Part shown: positions 23,889 to 33,517 of the stretch, one piece after another
How the letters are laid out: every line of letters begins with the position of its first letter
Position numbering within the stretch: the first letter of the stretch is position 1
NCBI RefSeq assembly: GCF_013415105.1
Contig: NZ_JACCDF010000003.1
Span: 62,001 to 126,000, forward strand
Source: Vreelandella salicampi
Lineage (GTDB): Bacteria > Pseudomonadota > Gammaproteobacteria > Pseudomonadales > Halomonadaceae
Direction: 5' to 3'
Length of the DNA stretch: 64,000 nucleotides
Position numbers and translations under genes: made by a program
Notes under the pieces: model-generated
What the model was told of the DNA's origin: nothing
Database searches by the model: none
The model's input: only the letters and a program-made list of their open reading frames with translations

Positions 23889-25256
23889 ATGGCCATTAGC
23901 GTATTTGATTTGTTTCGTATGGGGATTGGGCCGTCAAGCTCACACACGGTCGGGCCAATGCGCGCTGCTCGCGATTTCGTGCTGTCACTGGGAGAGGCGC
24001 CTGTCACACGCGTTGACGTTACCCTACGCGGTTCGCTTGCCGCCACGGGGAAAGGTCATGGCACTGACCGCGCTGTGGTGATGGGGTTGCTGGGCGAAGC
24101 ACCAGAAACGCTTAACCCCGACGGCATTGACGCCCGCTTGCAAGCGCTTGATAGCGGCGCACCGCTTGACCTCCCTAATGGTCAGGCTGTTGCGTTCTCG
24201 ATGCATGAGCATATTACCTGGGATGACACGTGCCTGCCGTTTCACCCCAATGCCTTACAACTTGTCGCGCTCAGTGGCGAGCGGGAAGTGGCGTGCAATA
24301 CCTACTATTCGCTGGGTGGCGGGTTCTATATTGATCAGGCTCAAGCGGATGCGGGAGACGTCGGGGAGGACGCCTCATCGCTTCGCTACCCGTTTGATAC
24401 CGCCGCTGAGCTTCTTACCCAGTGTCGGGCGCACGGCTTGAGCATCAGCCAATTGATGCTTGAAAACGAAAAAGCCTGGCGTGATAAAGCGTCTATACAC
24501 CGCGAGTTACTCACTATTTGGACCGCGATGCGCGAAAGCATCAATAATGGCCTACACGCCCGCGGCCATTTGCCCGGCGGGTTGAACGTACGCCGTCGAG
24601 CATATGAGCTGCATCAGCGGCTGTTGCACCCGGCTGAGAACGAGCGCTTAATCGTATCGACCTTTTCAGCAATGGACTGGGTCAATCTCTTTGCTTTGGC
24701 CGTGAATGAAGAGAACGCCGCAGGTCGACGCATGGTCACAGCGCCCACCAATGGCGCGGCGGGGATCGTGCCAGCGGTGCTGGCGTACTACTTAAAATTT
24801 GAGCCTGATGCCACCGATAGCGATGTGGTGAATTTCCTGCTGACGGCGGGGGCCGTGGGCATTTTATGCAAAAAGAATGCATCGATCTCCGGCGCTGAAG
24901 TGGGCTGCCAGGGGGAGGTGGGGTCTGCCTGCGCGATGGCCGCGGCGGGGTTAGCCGAAGTGCTTGGCGGTACGCCCGCCCAGGTAGAGAACGCCGCCGA
25001 GATTGGGTTGGAGCACAACTTGGGCCTCACCTGCGACCCGATAGGCGGGCTTGTGCAGGTGCCGTGCATTGAGCGTAATGCGATTGCCTCGGTCAAGGCG
25101 ATCAACGCCGCGCGCATGGCGCTCAACGGTGACGGCGAGCACTTTGTCTCGCTGGATAAGGTAATTCGCACTATGCGCGATACCGGTCGCGATATGCAGG
25201 ATAAGTACAAAGAGACGTCAAAAGGCGGTCTGGCAGTGAACGCTATTGAGTGTTGA
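23889..25256 (+). CDS. sdaA: L-serine ammonia-lyase, iron-sulfur, single chain
   Basis: Oxygen-sensitive [4Fe-4S] enzyme that converts L-serine to pyruvate and ammonia; 455 residues, as E. coli SdaA. The N-terminal beta domain starts with [21 protein letters not shown]. The alpha domain has the probable cluster cysteines in [14 protein letters not shown] and [19 protein letters not shown] lies upstream of the ATG. Stands alone between the orphan membrane protein and frmA. No serine transporter is adjacent. Confidence 0.95.
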   Translation: MAISVFDLFRMGIGPSSSHTVGPMRAARDFVLSLGEAPVTRVDVTLRGSLAATGKGHGTDRAVVMGLLGEAPETLNPDGIDARLQALDSGAPLDLPNGQAVAFSMHEHITWDDTCLPFHPNALQLVALSGEREVACNTYYSLGGGFYIDQAQADAGDVGEDASSLRYPFDTAAELLTQCRAHGLSISQLMLENEKAWRDKASIHRELLTIWTAMRESINNGLHARGHLPGGLNVRRRAYELHQRLLHPAENERLIVSTFSAMDWVNLFALAVNEENAAGRRMVTAPTNGAAGIVPAVLAYYLKFEPDATDSDVVNFLLTAGAVGILCKKNASISGAEVGCQGEVGSACAMAAAGLAEVLGGTPAQVENAAEIGLEHNLGLTCDPIGGLVQVPCIERNAIASVKAINAARMALNGDGEHFVSLDKVIRTMRDTGRDMQDKYKETSKGGLAVNAIEC

Positions 25257-26456
<1,200 letters not shown>

Positions 26457-26478
26457 ACTGACGCTTTTTGAAAGCGGT

Positions 26479-26502
26479 GCGCGACGGGTTGGCCCGTCGC
26501 GC
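26479..26502 (+). other. GC-rich hairpin between frmA and fghA
   Basis: A perfect 10-bp stem (GCGCGACGGG with CCCGTCGCGC) and a TTGG loop start 22 bases after the frmA stop. There is no T-run, so it does not look like a simple terminator; it may protect the frmA mRNA end or reduce read-through. Confidence 0.6.
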
Positions 26503-26567
26503 GTGAGTGTTTGAACGCATCCGTTTTAAGAATCCGCTTTTACAAGCCCGTTACCAGGAGTCAGCCC

Positions 26568-27422
26568 ATGAGCATGAGTGAAACGTTAGAACTGGTCTCG
26601 GCCAACCGCAGTTTTGGCGGCTGGCACAAACGCTATCGCCACTACTCGCGGGCGCTGGATTGCGACATGGTTTTTGCCGTGTATTTACCGCCTCAAGCCG
26701 AAAACGAGCGCGTGCCGCTACTCTGGTGGCTCTCGGGGTTGACCTGCAACGATGAGAACTTCATGCAAAAAGCCGGTGCCCATCGCATGGCGGCTGAGCT
26801 AGGCGTGGCGATTATTTGCCCCGACACCAGCCCTCGTGGGACGGACCTGTCCGGTGAGCATGACAGCTATGATTTAGGCTCGGGGGCGGGCTTTTATGTG
26901 AACGCCACGCAGGCGCCCTGGAAGTCGCACTACCGCATGTACGATTACATCGTTGAAGAGCTACCCTCCGTGGTGCGTCAGCACTTCCCGGTTAACGGCC
27001 GCGAATCGATCAGCGGGCATTCGATGGGGGGGCACGGCGCGTTGATTCTGGCGTTGCGCCACCCTGGGCGTTTTCGCTCGGTGTCGGCTTTTTCACCGGT
27101 GGTTAATCCAATGGAGTGCCCCTGGGGGCAGAAAGCGTTTAGCGCGTATTTGGGCGACGATGTGTCGCGCTGGCGCCAGTACGATGCTTGCGAACTGGTG
27201 GCTAACGGCGCCTCGCGCCAGCGTTTGTTTATCGATCAGGGCGAGGCCGATCAGTTCCTTGAAGAGCAGCTCAAACCGGAGCGCTTAGAAGCGGTGTGCG
27301 AAGCGCATGACCATCCGCTGACGCTACGTCGACAATCGGGCTACGATCATAGCTACTTCTTTATTGCCTCGTTCATTGACGATCACCTGCGCTATCACGC
27401 CGAGCATTTGCATAAGCGCTAA
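26568..27422 (+). CDS. fghA: S-formylglutathione hydrolase
   Basis: Esterase-D-type alpha/beta hydrolase that splits S-formylglutathione to formate and glutathione; 284 residues. The nucleophile is in SGHSMGGHGALI; the catalytic Asp is probably in IDQGEADQFL, and the His in SGYDHSYFFI. WWLSGLTCNDENFMQKAG is a mark of this family. CAGGAG before the ATG at 26568 supports this start, rather than one 19 codons upstream. It completes the glutathione-dependent formaldehyde route begun by frmA; the gap of 111 bases holds a hairpin. Confidence 0.95.
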   Translation: MSMSETLELVSANRSFGGWHKRYRHYSRALDCDMVFAVYLPPQAENERVPLLWWLSGLTCNDENFMQKAGAHRMAAELGVAIICPDTSPRGTDLSGEHDSYDLGSGAGFYVNATQAPWKSHYRMYDYIVEELPSVVRQHFPVNGRESISGHSMGGHGALILALRHPGRFRSVSAFSPVVNPMECPWGQKAFSAYLGDDVSRWRQYDACELVANGASRQRLFIDQGEADQFLEEQLKPERLEAVCEAHDHPLTLRRQSGYDHSYFFIASFIDDHLRYHAEHLHKR

Positions 27423-27469
27423 GTCGTATTAATACGGATTAGTGGATGATTAAAACGTAGGGAGCACAC

Positions 27470-28195
27470 ATGTTGAAACGAGCGCTGCGCCGATTGGTGG
27501 GTAGGCTATGGCGCTGGCTATGGCGTGGTGCTCTGGCGTTTGCGCTGCTCTCGGTGGTATTCGTGCTGCTATTTCGCGTCGTGCCGCCACCAGGGTCGAT
27601 GGTGATGGTCGAACGCAAAGTGCAAAGCTGGATCGCCAGCGAACCGATTCGCCTGCAGCGCGAGTGGCGCGCCTGGGACGATATGGCCTCTGTGGCCAAG
27701 CTGGCGGTAATCGCGTCGGAAGATCAGCGTTTTCCTGACCATTACGGTTTTGATCTGGTTGAACTCAAGCGTGCGGTCGAAGGTTGGTTTGCGGGCGGGC
27801 GGCTGCGCGGCGCAAGTACGTTAAGCCAGCAAACGGCCAAAAACGTATTTCTCTGGAGTGGGCGTAGCTGGGTGCGTAAGGGGTTGGAGATGTGGTTTAC
27901 GCTGTTGATCGAACTGGCCTGGGACAAACAGCGCATTCTTGAGGTGTATCTTAACGTAGCCGAGTGGGATAAGGGTATTTTCGGGCTGGAAGCGGCCGCC
28001 CAGCACTACTTTGGTGTCTCCGCCAGTGCGCTCAACGAGCGTCAAGCGAGTCTTTTAGCCGCCATTCTTCCGAACCCGCTCAATCGCAGTGCGTCAGTAC
28101 CGAGTGCCCAAGTAGAACAACGCAGCCAGTGGATTCGCCAGCAAATGCGCAACTTGGGCGGCGTGCACTACCTTGAGCGTATTGCCAAACCTTAA
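27470..28195 (+). CDS. mtgA: Monofunctional biosynthetic peptidoglycan transglycosylase
   Basis: Glycosyltransferase family 51 enzyme that polymerises lipid II to glycan strands without a transpeptidase domain; 241 residues. An N-terminal membrane anchor (ALAFALLSVVFVLLFRVV) precedes the catalytic domain with ASEDQRFPDHYGFD, where Glu is catalytic, and RGASTLSQQTAKNVFLW. GGGAG precedes the ATG. It is 47 bases after fghA, but functionally unrelated. It is convergent with the EAL gene, 20 bases away. Confidence 0.95.
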   Translation: MLKRALRRLVGRLWRWLWRGALAFALLSVVFVLLFRVVPPPGSMVMVERKVQSWIASEPIRLQREWRAWDDMASVAKLAVIASEDQRFPDHYGFDLVELKRAVEGWFAGGRLRGASTLSQQTAKNVFLWSGRSWVRKGLEMWFTLLIELAWDKQRILEVYLNVAEWDKGIFGLEAAAQHYFGVSASALNERQASLLAAILPNPLNRSASVPSAQVEQRSQWIRQQMRNLGGVHYLERIAKP

Positions 28196-28215
28196 GCAGC
28201 CGTTACCTATCAGCA

Positions 28216-28989
28216 CTAATCGTATAGTGTGTCGTCAACCTTCGCTAATGCCTCAAGGCTCGGGCGCGCAAAGTAAAAGCCTTGCTGTAACGGAAGGCCC
28301 AGTGCTAACAAGCAGCGCGACTCTTCCCGCGTTTCTACACCTTCGGCTACCAGTGTGACGTTAAGCTCTTCGGCAAGTGTTACGACACTGCTGAGGATAG
28401 CTTGTCGGCGCGTGTCGCTATCGCACCCCATGACAAGCTCGCGGTCAATTTTTAGCGAGTCGGGACGTAGGTCAGTGAGTAGATCAAGATTGGCGTAGCC
28501 GTTGCCAAAATCGTCCAACGAAGTGGTGAATCCCATCGCGCGATAGCTATCGATAATGTTGCGCATGTGCGCGCGATCTTTTACCCGCTCGGTTTCGGTA
28601 ATCTCAAAGTTGAGCCGTTCAGTGGGCCAGCCGACCCGCTTCGATGTTTCCAGCGTGGCTTGAATACACGCCTCGGGTTCATACACCGCATTGGGTAAAA
28701 AGTTGATCGAGAGGCGCTCTTGCATATCGAGTTCACTGGCAAGCTCGATAGCTTTAATGCGGCACTCTTGGTCAAAGCGGTACATTAAGTCATCGGTGAC
28801 TTGCGACAAAATACTGCCGGCGGATTCCCCTTTTGGGCCACGCACCAGCGCTTCGTAGTAAATAATACGGCGCTTAGTTACATCGACAATCGGCTGAAAC
28901 GCCATCGTAAAGGCGAACGGCACGGGGCTATCGCAGCGGTTGCAAAGACCGTTAACCCGCGCGCAGTGATGGTTCGTTGAGCTATTCAT
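28216..28989 (-). CDS. EAL-domain cyclic-di-GMP phosphodiesterase
   Basis: A stand-alone EAL domain of 257 residues, without GGDEF or membrane segments, so probably a soluble phosphodiesterase that lowers c-di-GMP. Active-site motifs are present: YYEALVRG, the Asn in SINFLPN, NFEITETE, SLDDFGNGYA, LKIDRELV and AEGVET. The N-terminus carries HHC at 7-9 and CNRC at 16-19, a possible small metal-binding or redox site. It starts 21 bases after the EamA transporter on the same strand, with AAGG upstream, so the two may form one transcript. Confidence 0.88.
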   Translation of the reverse strand: MNSSTNHHCARVNGLCNRCDSPVPFAFTMAFQPIVDVTKRRIIYYEALVRGPKGESAGSILSQVTDDLMYRFDQECRIKAIELASELDMQERLSINFLPNAVYEPEACIQATLETSKRVGWPTERLNFEITETERVKDRAHMRNIIDSYRAMGFTTSLDDFGNGYANLDLLTDLRPDSLKIDRELVMGCDSDTRRQAILSSVVTLAEELNVTLVAEGVETREESRCLLALGLPLQQGFYFARPSLEALAKVDDTLYD

Positions 28990-29010
28990 ATAAGCCTTAA
29001 TCTACCCATA

Positions 29011-29964
29011 TCATGATGCTTTAGCATTATTTTGCGCTGTTTTGACTACCAATACCACGCCAACAATCGCAATGGCCATCCCTAGGAGGCCTAACCAGGG
29101 TAAGCGTTCGTCGAAGAGCCACCACGCCTGTAGCGCGGTAACCGGAGGCACTAAGTAAAACAGGCTGGCGACCCGCGACGCCTCACCCTTTTTAATCAGT
29201 GCCATAAGTAACAAGATAGCGGCGATTGACAAAATGAGCACGAGCCAGCCTAGCGTCAAAATAAACGTAGGGGTCCAGTTGACCTGGCGTGTTTCCAGCA
29301 GCAGGGCACCACTACCCAGTAACAGCGCTGCCGCCATGTACTGAATCGCCGTACCCGGTAAGAGCGGCATGCGCGTGCAGAAACGCTTTTGGTAAAGTGT
29401 ACCAATCGATATCCCCAGCAGCGCAGCGGCAACACTGGCAAGCGCCCCGAGGCCAAAGCCGTCAAAAAGTGATTCTGTCGGGTCGAGCTTACTACCCAGA
29501 ACTAAGCTAATCCCCACAAGCCCTAATGCCAGCCCTAACCATTGCCGTTTAGTTAGCGTTTCCCCCAGTAGAGGGCCAGCGCAGGCAGCGGTTAAAAGCG
29601 GTTGAAGCCCGACTAGCAGTGATGCAAGCCCTGCGGGCATGCCTAAATAAATGCCGTAAAAAACACCGCCTAAATAGGTGCCGTGAACCAAGCAGCCCGT
29701 CACAGCAATATGCCCCCAGAGTGCAGGAGACGTAGGCCAAGGCACGCGCATGGCCATGACAAGCGGCAAAAGCAGCAGCAGCGTGCAAATAAAACGGATA
29801 AACAAAAACGTAAACGGCTCGGCATAGGGCAAGCCGAATTTTGCTCCGATAAAGCCCGTACTCCATAGCAGCACAAACACGATGGGCATCGCGGCAAGCC
29901 CCAGTTCACCCGGTGTTGCATGGCGCAGCGAGTCGGCAAAGCGCGTCAGAGATGTATTGGCCAT
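29011..29964 (-). CDS. EamA/DMT family transporter
   Basis: Inner-membrane protein of 317 residues with about ten membrane helices in two EamA repeats. The first repeat holds FVLLWSTGFIGAKFG, a common start for this family, and the second begins near LALGLVGISLVLGSK. Such proteins export amino acids or other small metabolites, but the substrate cannot be read from the sequence. AAGGACCC precedes the ATG. The EAL gene follows 21 bases downstream. Confidence 0.88.
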   Translation of the reverse strand: MANTSLTRFADSLRHATPGELGLAAMPIVFVLLWSTGFIGAKFGLPYAEPFTFLFIRFICTLLLLLPLVMAMRVPWPTSPALWGHIAVTGCLVHGTYLGGVFYGIYLGMPAGLASLLVGLQPLLTAACAGPLLGETLTKRQWLGLALGLVGISLVLGSKLDPTESLFDGFGLGALASVAAALLGISIGTLYQKRFCTRMPLLPGTAIQYMAAALLLGSGALLLETRQVNWTPTFILTLGWLVLILSIAAILLLMALIKKGEASRVASLFYLVPPVTALQAWWLFDERLPWLGLLGMAIAIVGVVLVVKTAQNNAKAS

Positions 29965-30141
29965 AAGGGTCCTTTTTGTTGCTGGTATTTATCGGTGGGC
30001 GGTTTTACTCACCGTCTTTACATAGATTTATTACAATCTGGTACTTAAAAACTTGAACCTGTGCCGAAATGAGTTATCACACAAGGCACACTCATAACGC
30101 ACCTGTTCAACAACGTGCTTTTTCACAACCAAGAGGTATCT

Positions 30142-30531
30142 ATGCAACGTTTGACGGCTCTATTTTCTGCAGCTCTGCTAGCAACTGGCTTGATGGCAAC
30201 CACGGCTCAGGCTCAGCAGTCTGATGATCCTGCACAAGATTCAATGACAACCCAGCAAGCACCGGCGCAGGACTTCTCAAACGATCAACTCCAGCAGTTT
30301 GCTGACGCCTCAAAAGAGATCGCGGTCGTTTCTCAAGAATATACCCAGCGTTTGCAGTCAGCAGAAGGTGAGCAAGCGCAACAAGAGGTGCGTTCTGAGG
30401 CCAACGACAAAATGATCGAAATCGTTGAAGATAGCGGCCTAGACGTCGATACCTTTAATGCGATTGGTCAAGCCATTCAGCAAGATCCTGAAATGATGCA
30501 GCGTGTTCAGGAAATGGCAGAGCAGTCGTAA
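30142..30531 (+). CDS. DUF4168 exported protein
   Basis: Small secreted protein of 129 residues with a clean signal peptide (LFSAALLATGLMATTAQAQ) and a glutamine-rich mature part. The segment FSNDQLQQFADASKEIAVV and the later DTFNAIGQAIQQDPEMMQRV are typical of DUF4168. The function of the family is unknown; location should be periplasmic. The ATG at 30142 with AGAGG upstream is chosen over one nine codons earlier. A strong terminator follows about 80 bases after the stop. Confidence 0.85.
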   Translation: MQRLTALFSAALLATGLMATTAQAQQSDDPAQDSMTTQQAPAQDFSNDQLQQFADASKEIAVVSQEYTQRLQSAEGEQAQQEVRSEANDKMIEIVEDSGLDVDTFNAIGQAIQQDPEMMQRVQEMAEQS

Positions 30532-30613
30532 TATCGGCTGTACCCTGGCAGATTTTGCAGTCTGCCAGATTTCGCTTAAATAGCGAATCCCATCAGCGCG
30601 GCTAGTGCCGCCT

Positions 30614-30651
30614 AAAAGCCCGGCTCCGTTTTAAAGGGGGTCGGGCTTTTT
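30614..30651 (+). terminator. Intrinsic terminator after the DUF4168 gene
   Basis: AAAAGCCCGGCTCC pairs with GGGGGTCGGGCTTTT with one bulge, followed by a further T. It closes the monocistronic DUF4168 gene. Confidence 0.85.
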
Positions 30652-30731
30652 GCGGCGTGTGCTTTACGTTTTTAAGTAGGCCTTCCAAACTGAGCGGTAT
30701 GACGACAATGGTCCATTTGTAAGGAGAGCGC

Positions 30732-32645
30732 ATGGACGTGGAACTTCTGGAAATTCGCCAGCACATGAGTCATTTTCCGCCGTTTGACGCGCTGTCGGAC
30801 GAGCTGCTTGATGCCATTGCGGAAAATATTGAAGTGCGCTACTTCAAAACCGGCAGCGACATTTTGCTTCTAAACGAGAAGGTTCATGAGCTGTGCTATA
30901 TCCGCAGCGGTGCCGTAGAAGTGTATCGCCGCCAGGGGGAGCTCTATAACCGGTTGGGCGAAGGCGATATTTTTGGTCACTTTAGTTTGCTACGTGATCA
31001 CCGTGTACGTTTTCCGGCCAAAGCCATCGAAGATACGCTAATCTACTTCATTCCTGAGGGGATATTTCAGCGGCTGTGTGAAGAAGATGACCATTTTGCT
31101 GACTTTGTTGAGCTTGAAAGGCCACGGCTAGAAAGCATTGCCGAGGACCAGAAAAAATCCAATGACATGATGGTTACGCGGATTCGCAAACTGCTCTCAC
31201 GCTACCCCGTCATGGTGGACATCACTACGACCGTGCAGGAAGCTGCTCAGCAGATGAGCAAAGCCCAGGCATCAGCGCTTTTAGTGTTAAAACGTGGTGC
31301 TGACGAGCCGCGCTATAGCTTTAAGGATAGCGAGGGTGAGACGTGGCAGATGTATGGCATCATGACCGATACTGATTTCCGTACAGGCGTCGTAGCGAAA
31401 GGGCTTGACCCTTCAACGCCCATTGAACAAGTGATTACACCGCGACTGATCACCGTGCAGTCGGATGTGTCGATATACGAAGCGATGCTGATCATGTTGC
31501 GCAATAACGTCCACCACCTGCCGGTGCTCTATCGCCAGCGTCCCGTGGGGGTGGTGCACCTGTCAGATATTATCCGCTACGAAACCCATAGCGGTTTATA
31601 TTTGGTCAGCAACATCTTCAACCAATCGAGCGTGGAAGGTTTGGCGCGCTTAGCGCCTGATGTTCGGGCTGCTTTTGTGCGGATGGTCCAGGAGGGAGCG
31701 AACTCACAGATGGTGGGCAGTGCGCTTTCCACTATCGGTCGAAGTTACACCCGCCGGTTATTAGAGCTTGCCGAAGAGTCGCTCGGCCCGCCGCCCGTAC
31801 CCTATTGCTATATGGTCAACGGTTCGATGGCGCGTAACGAACAAACCATTGTCACCGATCAGGATAACGCCCTTGTGCTCTCGGATGCGTTCGATCCCGA
31901 GCAGCATGATGACTACTTTTACCAGTTGGCCAAATTTGTTAGCGATGGATTAGACGCCTGCGGTTATACCTACTGCAAGGGCGACGTGATGGCGACCAAT
32001 ACCAAGTGGCGCCAGCCACTTAAGGTGTGGAAGCACTATTTCCACGACTGGATGACTAACCCTACGCCGGAAAAATTACTGCATAGCTCGATTTTCTTCG
32101 ATCTCGACAGTGTCTACGGCGAGGACGTGTATATTGAGGAGCTGCAGGACCTCATTGCCACCCAAGCGCCCAAGTCACTGCTATTTCTCGCCGCGCTGGG
32201 CCGCAATGCACTTAATCGTACGCCGCCGCTCGGCGTATTCCGCACGTTTGTAATGGAGCAAAGTGGCAAGCATAACAACTCTATTAACCTGAAACGTCGC
32301 GGTACCGCCCCCATGGTAGATCTTATCCGCGTTCACGCGCTCGCGTGCGGTTCCAAAGCGCAAAACTCGTTTGAGCGACTGCAGGCCATCAATAATACAC
32401 AGCTGCTTGCCAGCGGGGTGAGCAATAAGCTGAGCTACGCGCTTGAGTTTTTATGTCTTTCGCGCATTCGTCACCAGATGATTGATCTGCAAGAGGAGCG
32501 CAACCCGGATAATAATATTGAGCCTGAGAACGTGGAGAGTCATGAACGTCACGGGTTGAAAGATGCCTTCCAAGTGCTGAGTAATGCGCAAAAATTCCTC
32601 AAGTTCCGTTACCCAATGCCGGCTAACCGGCAGGGGCGGCGCTAA
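30732..32645 (+). CDS. cNMP-binding, CBS-pair and DUF294 nucleotidyltransferase protein
   Basis: Multidomain cytosolic protein, 637 residues. A cyclic-nucleotide-binding fold covers about residues 15-130 (IRSGAVEVYRR, LGEGDIFGHFSLL). Two CBS repeats follow (about 155-290; MSKAQASALLVL, NNVHHLPVLY). A DUF294 putative nucleotidyltransferase (about 330-450) has the motif GSMARNEQTIVTDQDNALV, and a DUF294 C-terminal helical domain ends it. The arrangement resembles GlnD/GlnE-type uridylyl- or adenylyltransferases and suggests a nucleotide-sensing regulator. The substrate is unknown. TAAGGAG precedes the ATG. Its stop overlaps the next start by one base, so it works with, or is co-expressed with, the exonuclease. 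Confidence 0.9.
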   Translation: MDVELLEIRQHMSHFPPFDALSDELLDAIAENIEVRYFKTGSDILLLNEKVHELCYIRSGAVEVYRRQGELYNRLGEGDIFGHFSLLRDHRVRFPAKAIEDTLIYFIPEGIFQRLCEEDDHFADFVELERPRLESIAEDQKKSNDMMVTRIRKLLSRYPVMVDITTTVQEAAQQMSKAQASALLVLKRGADEPRYSFKDSEGETWQMYGIMTDTDFRTGVVAKGLDPSTPIEQVITPRLITVQSDVSIYEAMLIMLRNNVHHLPVLYRQRPVGVVHLSDIIRYETHSGLYLVSNIFNQSSVEGLARLAPDVRAAFVRMVQEGANSQMVGSALSTIGRSYTRRLLELAEESLGPPPVPYCYMVNGSMARNEQTIVTDQDNALVLSDAFDPEQHDDYFYQLAKFVSDGLDACGYTYCKGDVMATNTKWRQPLKVWKHYFHDWMTNPTPEKLLHSSIFFDLDSVYGEDVYIEELQDLIATQAPKSLLFLAALGRNALNRTPPLGVFRTFVMEQSGKHNNSINLKRRGTAPMVDLIRVHALACGSKAQNSFERLQAINNTQLLASGVSNKLSYALEFLCLSRIRHQMIDLQEERNPDNNIEPENVESHERHGLKDAFQVLSNAQKFLKFRYPMPANRQGRR

Positions 32646-33376
32646 TGGTTGGCATTCGGCCGAGGAAAAAAATGACTCAGGCGGATTGGAACGCCTATAT
32701 GCAACAGCGTGCCAAGGTAGCCAATGATCCCGAAATAGCACGCTTTTGTAACACACAGTTGCCCGCCGCTGATACGCCCATCGGCGAAGTGCCGATGGTG
32801 GCACTGGATATGGAAACGACCGGGCTTGATGAACGCAGCCATGCGATTGTGAGCATCGGTATGGTGCCTTTTACGCTGGATCGCATCAAGTTATCTGAGC
32901 GCCGCTACTGGGTGGTGAAGCCCCCAAGCCTGCGTCCGCTCTCGGCGTCTTCCGTGACGTATCATCATATTACCCATTCGAAAATTGCCCATGCACCGGA
33001 CTTGGACGAGATACTAGCGCCAATGTTGGAAATGCTAGCCGGGCGATTGGTGGTGGTGCACTTTCGTAATATTGAACGGCCGTTTCTGGACGCCGCGGTA
33101 AAAGCCAGGCGCGGTGAGGGCGTGTTGTTCCCGATGATTGATACCATGTCGCTCGAAGCGCGTTTGTATCGCCAGTCGCTGTGGGCGCGCTTTCGCCGCT
33201 GGGTAGGACGCCCACCGGTTTCGATCCGGTTAAACGCTAGCCGTGAGCGCTACGGGCTACCGGTTTATCAAGGCCACCATGCCTTGGTCGATGCCCTCGC
33301 CACGGCTGAGTTATTGCAGGCGCAAATTGCCACCCACTACGATGCCAACACGCCACTACGCGCGTTTTGGTGTTAA
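32645..33376 (+). CDS. DEDD-type 3'-5' exonuclease (DnaQ-like)
   Basis: Protein of 243 residues with a DnaQ/RNase T exonuclease fold. Exo I reads ALDMETTGLD, and Exo III is HHALVDALATAELL. In the Exo II position the segment is VVVHFRNIERPFLD: five residues after the His, a Glu stands where the usual family has a catalytic Asp. The protein may therefore be modified in activity or use Glu as ligand. The ATG overlaps the upstream stop (TAATG). A start nine codons later (MTQADWN) is also possible. A DUF294-exonuclease pairing also occurs in other gammaproteobacteria. Confidence 0.88.
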   Translation: MVGIRPRKKMTQADWNAYMQQRAKVANDPEIARFCNTQLPAADTPIGEVPMVALDMETTGLDERSHAIVSIGMVPFTLDRIKLSERRYWVVKPPSLRPLSASSVTYHHITHSKIAHAPDLDEILAPMLEMLAGRLVVVHFRNIERPFLDAAVKARRGEGVLFPMIDTMSLEARLYRQSLWARFRRWVGRPPVSIRLNASRERYGLPVYQGHHALVDALATAELLQAQIATHYDANTPLRAFWC

Positions 33377-33434
33377 TGCATGACGATGTACGGCGAAAGC
33401 GGTAAACCTGAGAAGCGATAAAATAAATAAGCAC

Positions 33435-33461
33435 AAAAAAGGGCAGCCCGAAGGCTGCCCT
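33435..33461 (-). terminator. Intrinsic terminator after the BCCT gene
   Basis: AGGGCAGCC (33440-33448) pairs with GGCTGCCCT (33453-33461) around a CGAA loop. The A-run before it at 33435-33440 is a T-run on the minus strand, so it serves the BCCT gene. Confidence 0.88.
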
Positions 33462-33517
33462 AGTTATTCACGCTATTCGTTATTGAGGTGATTCGTTATT
33501 GAGCTTTCCGCGTGGCT

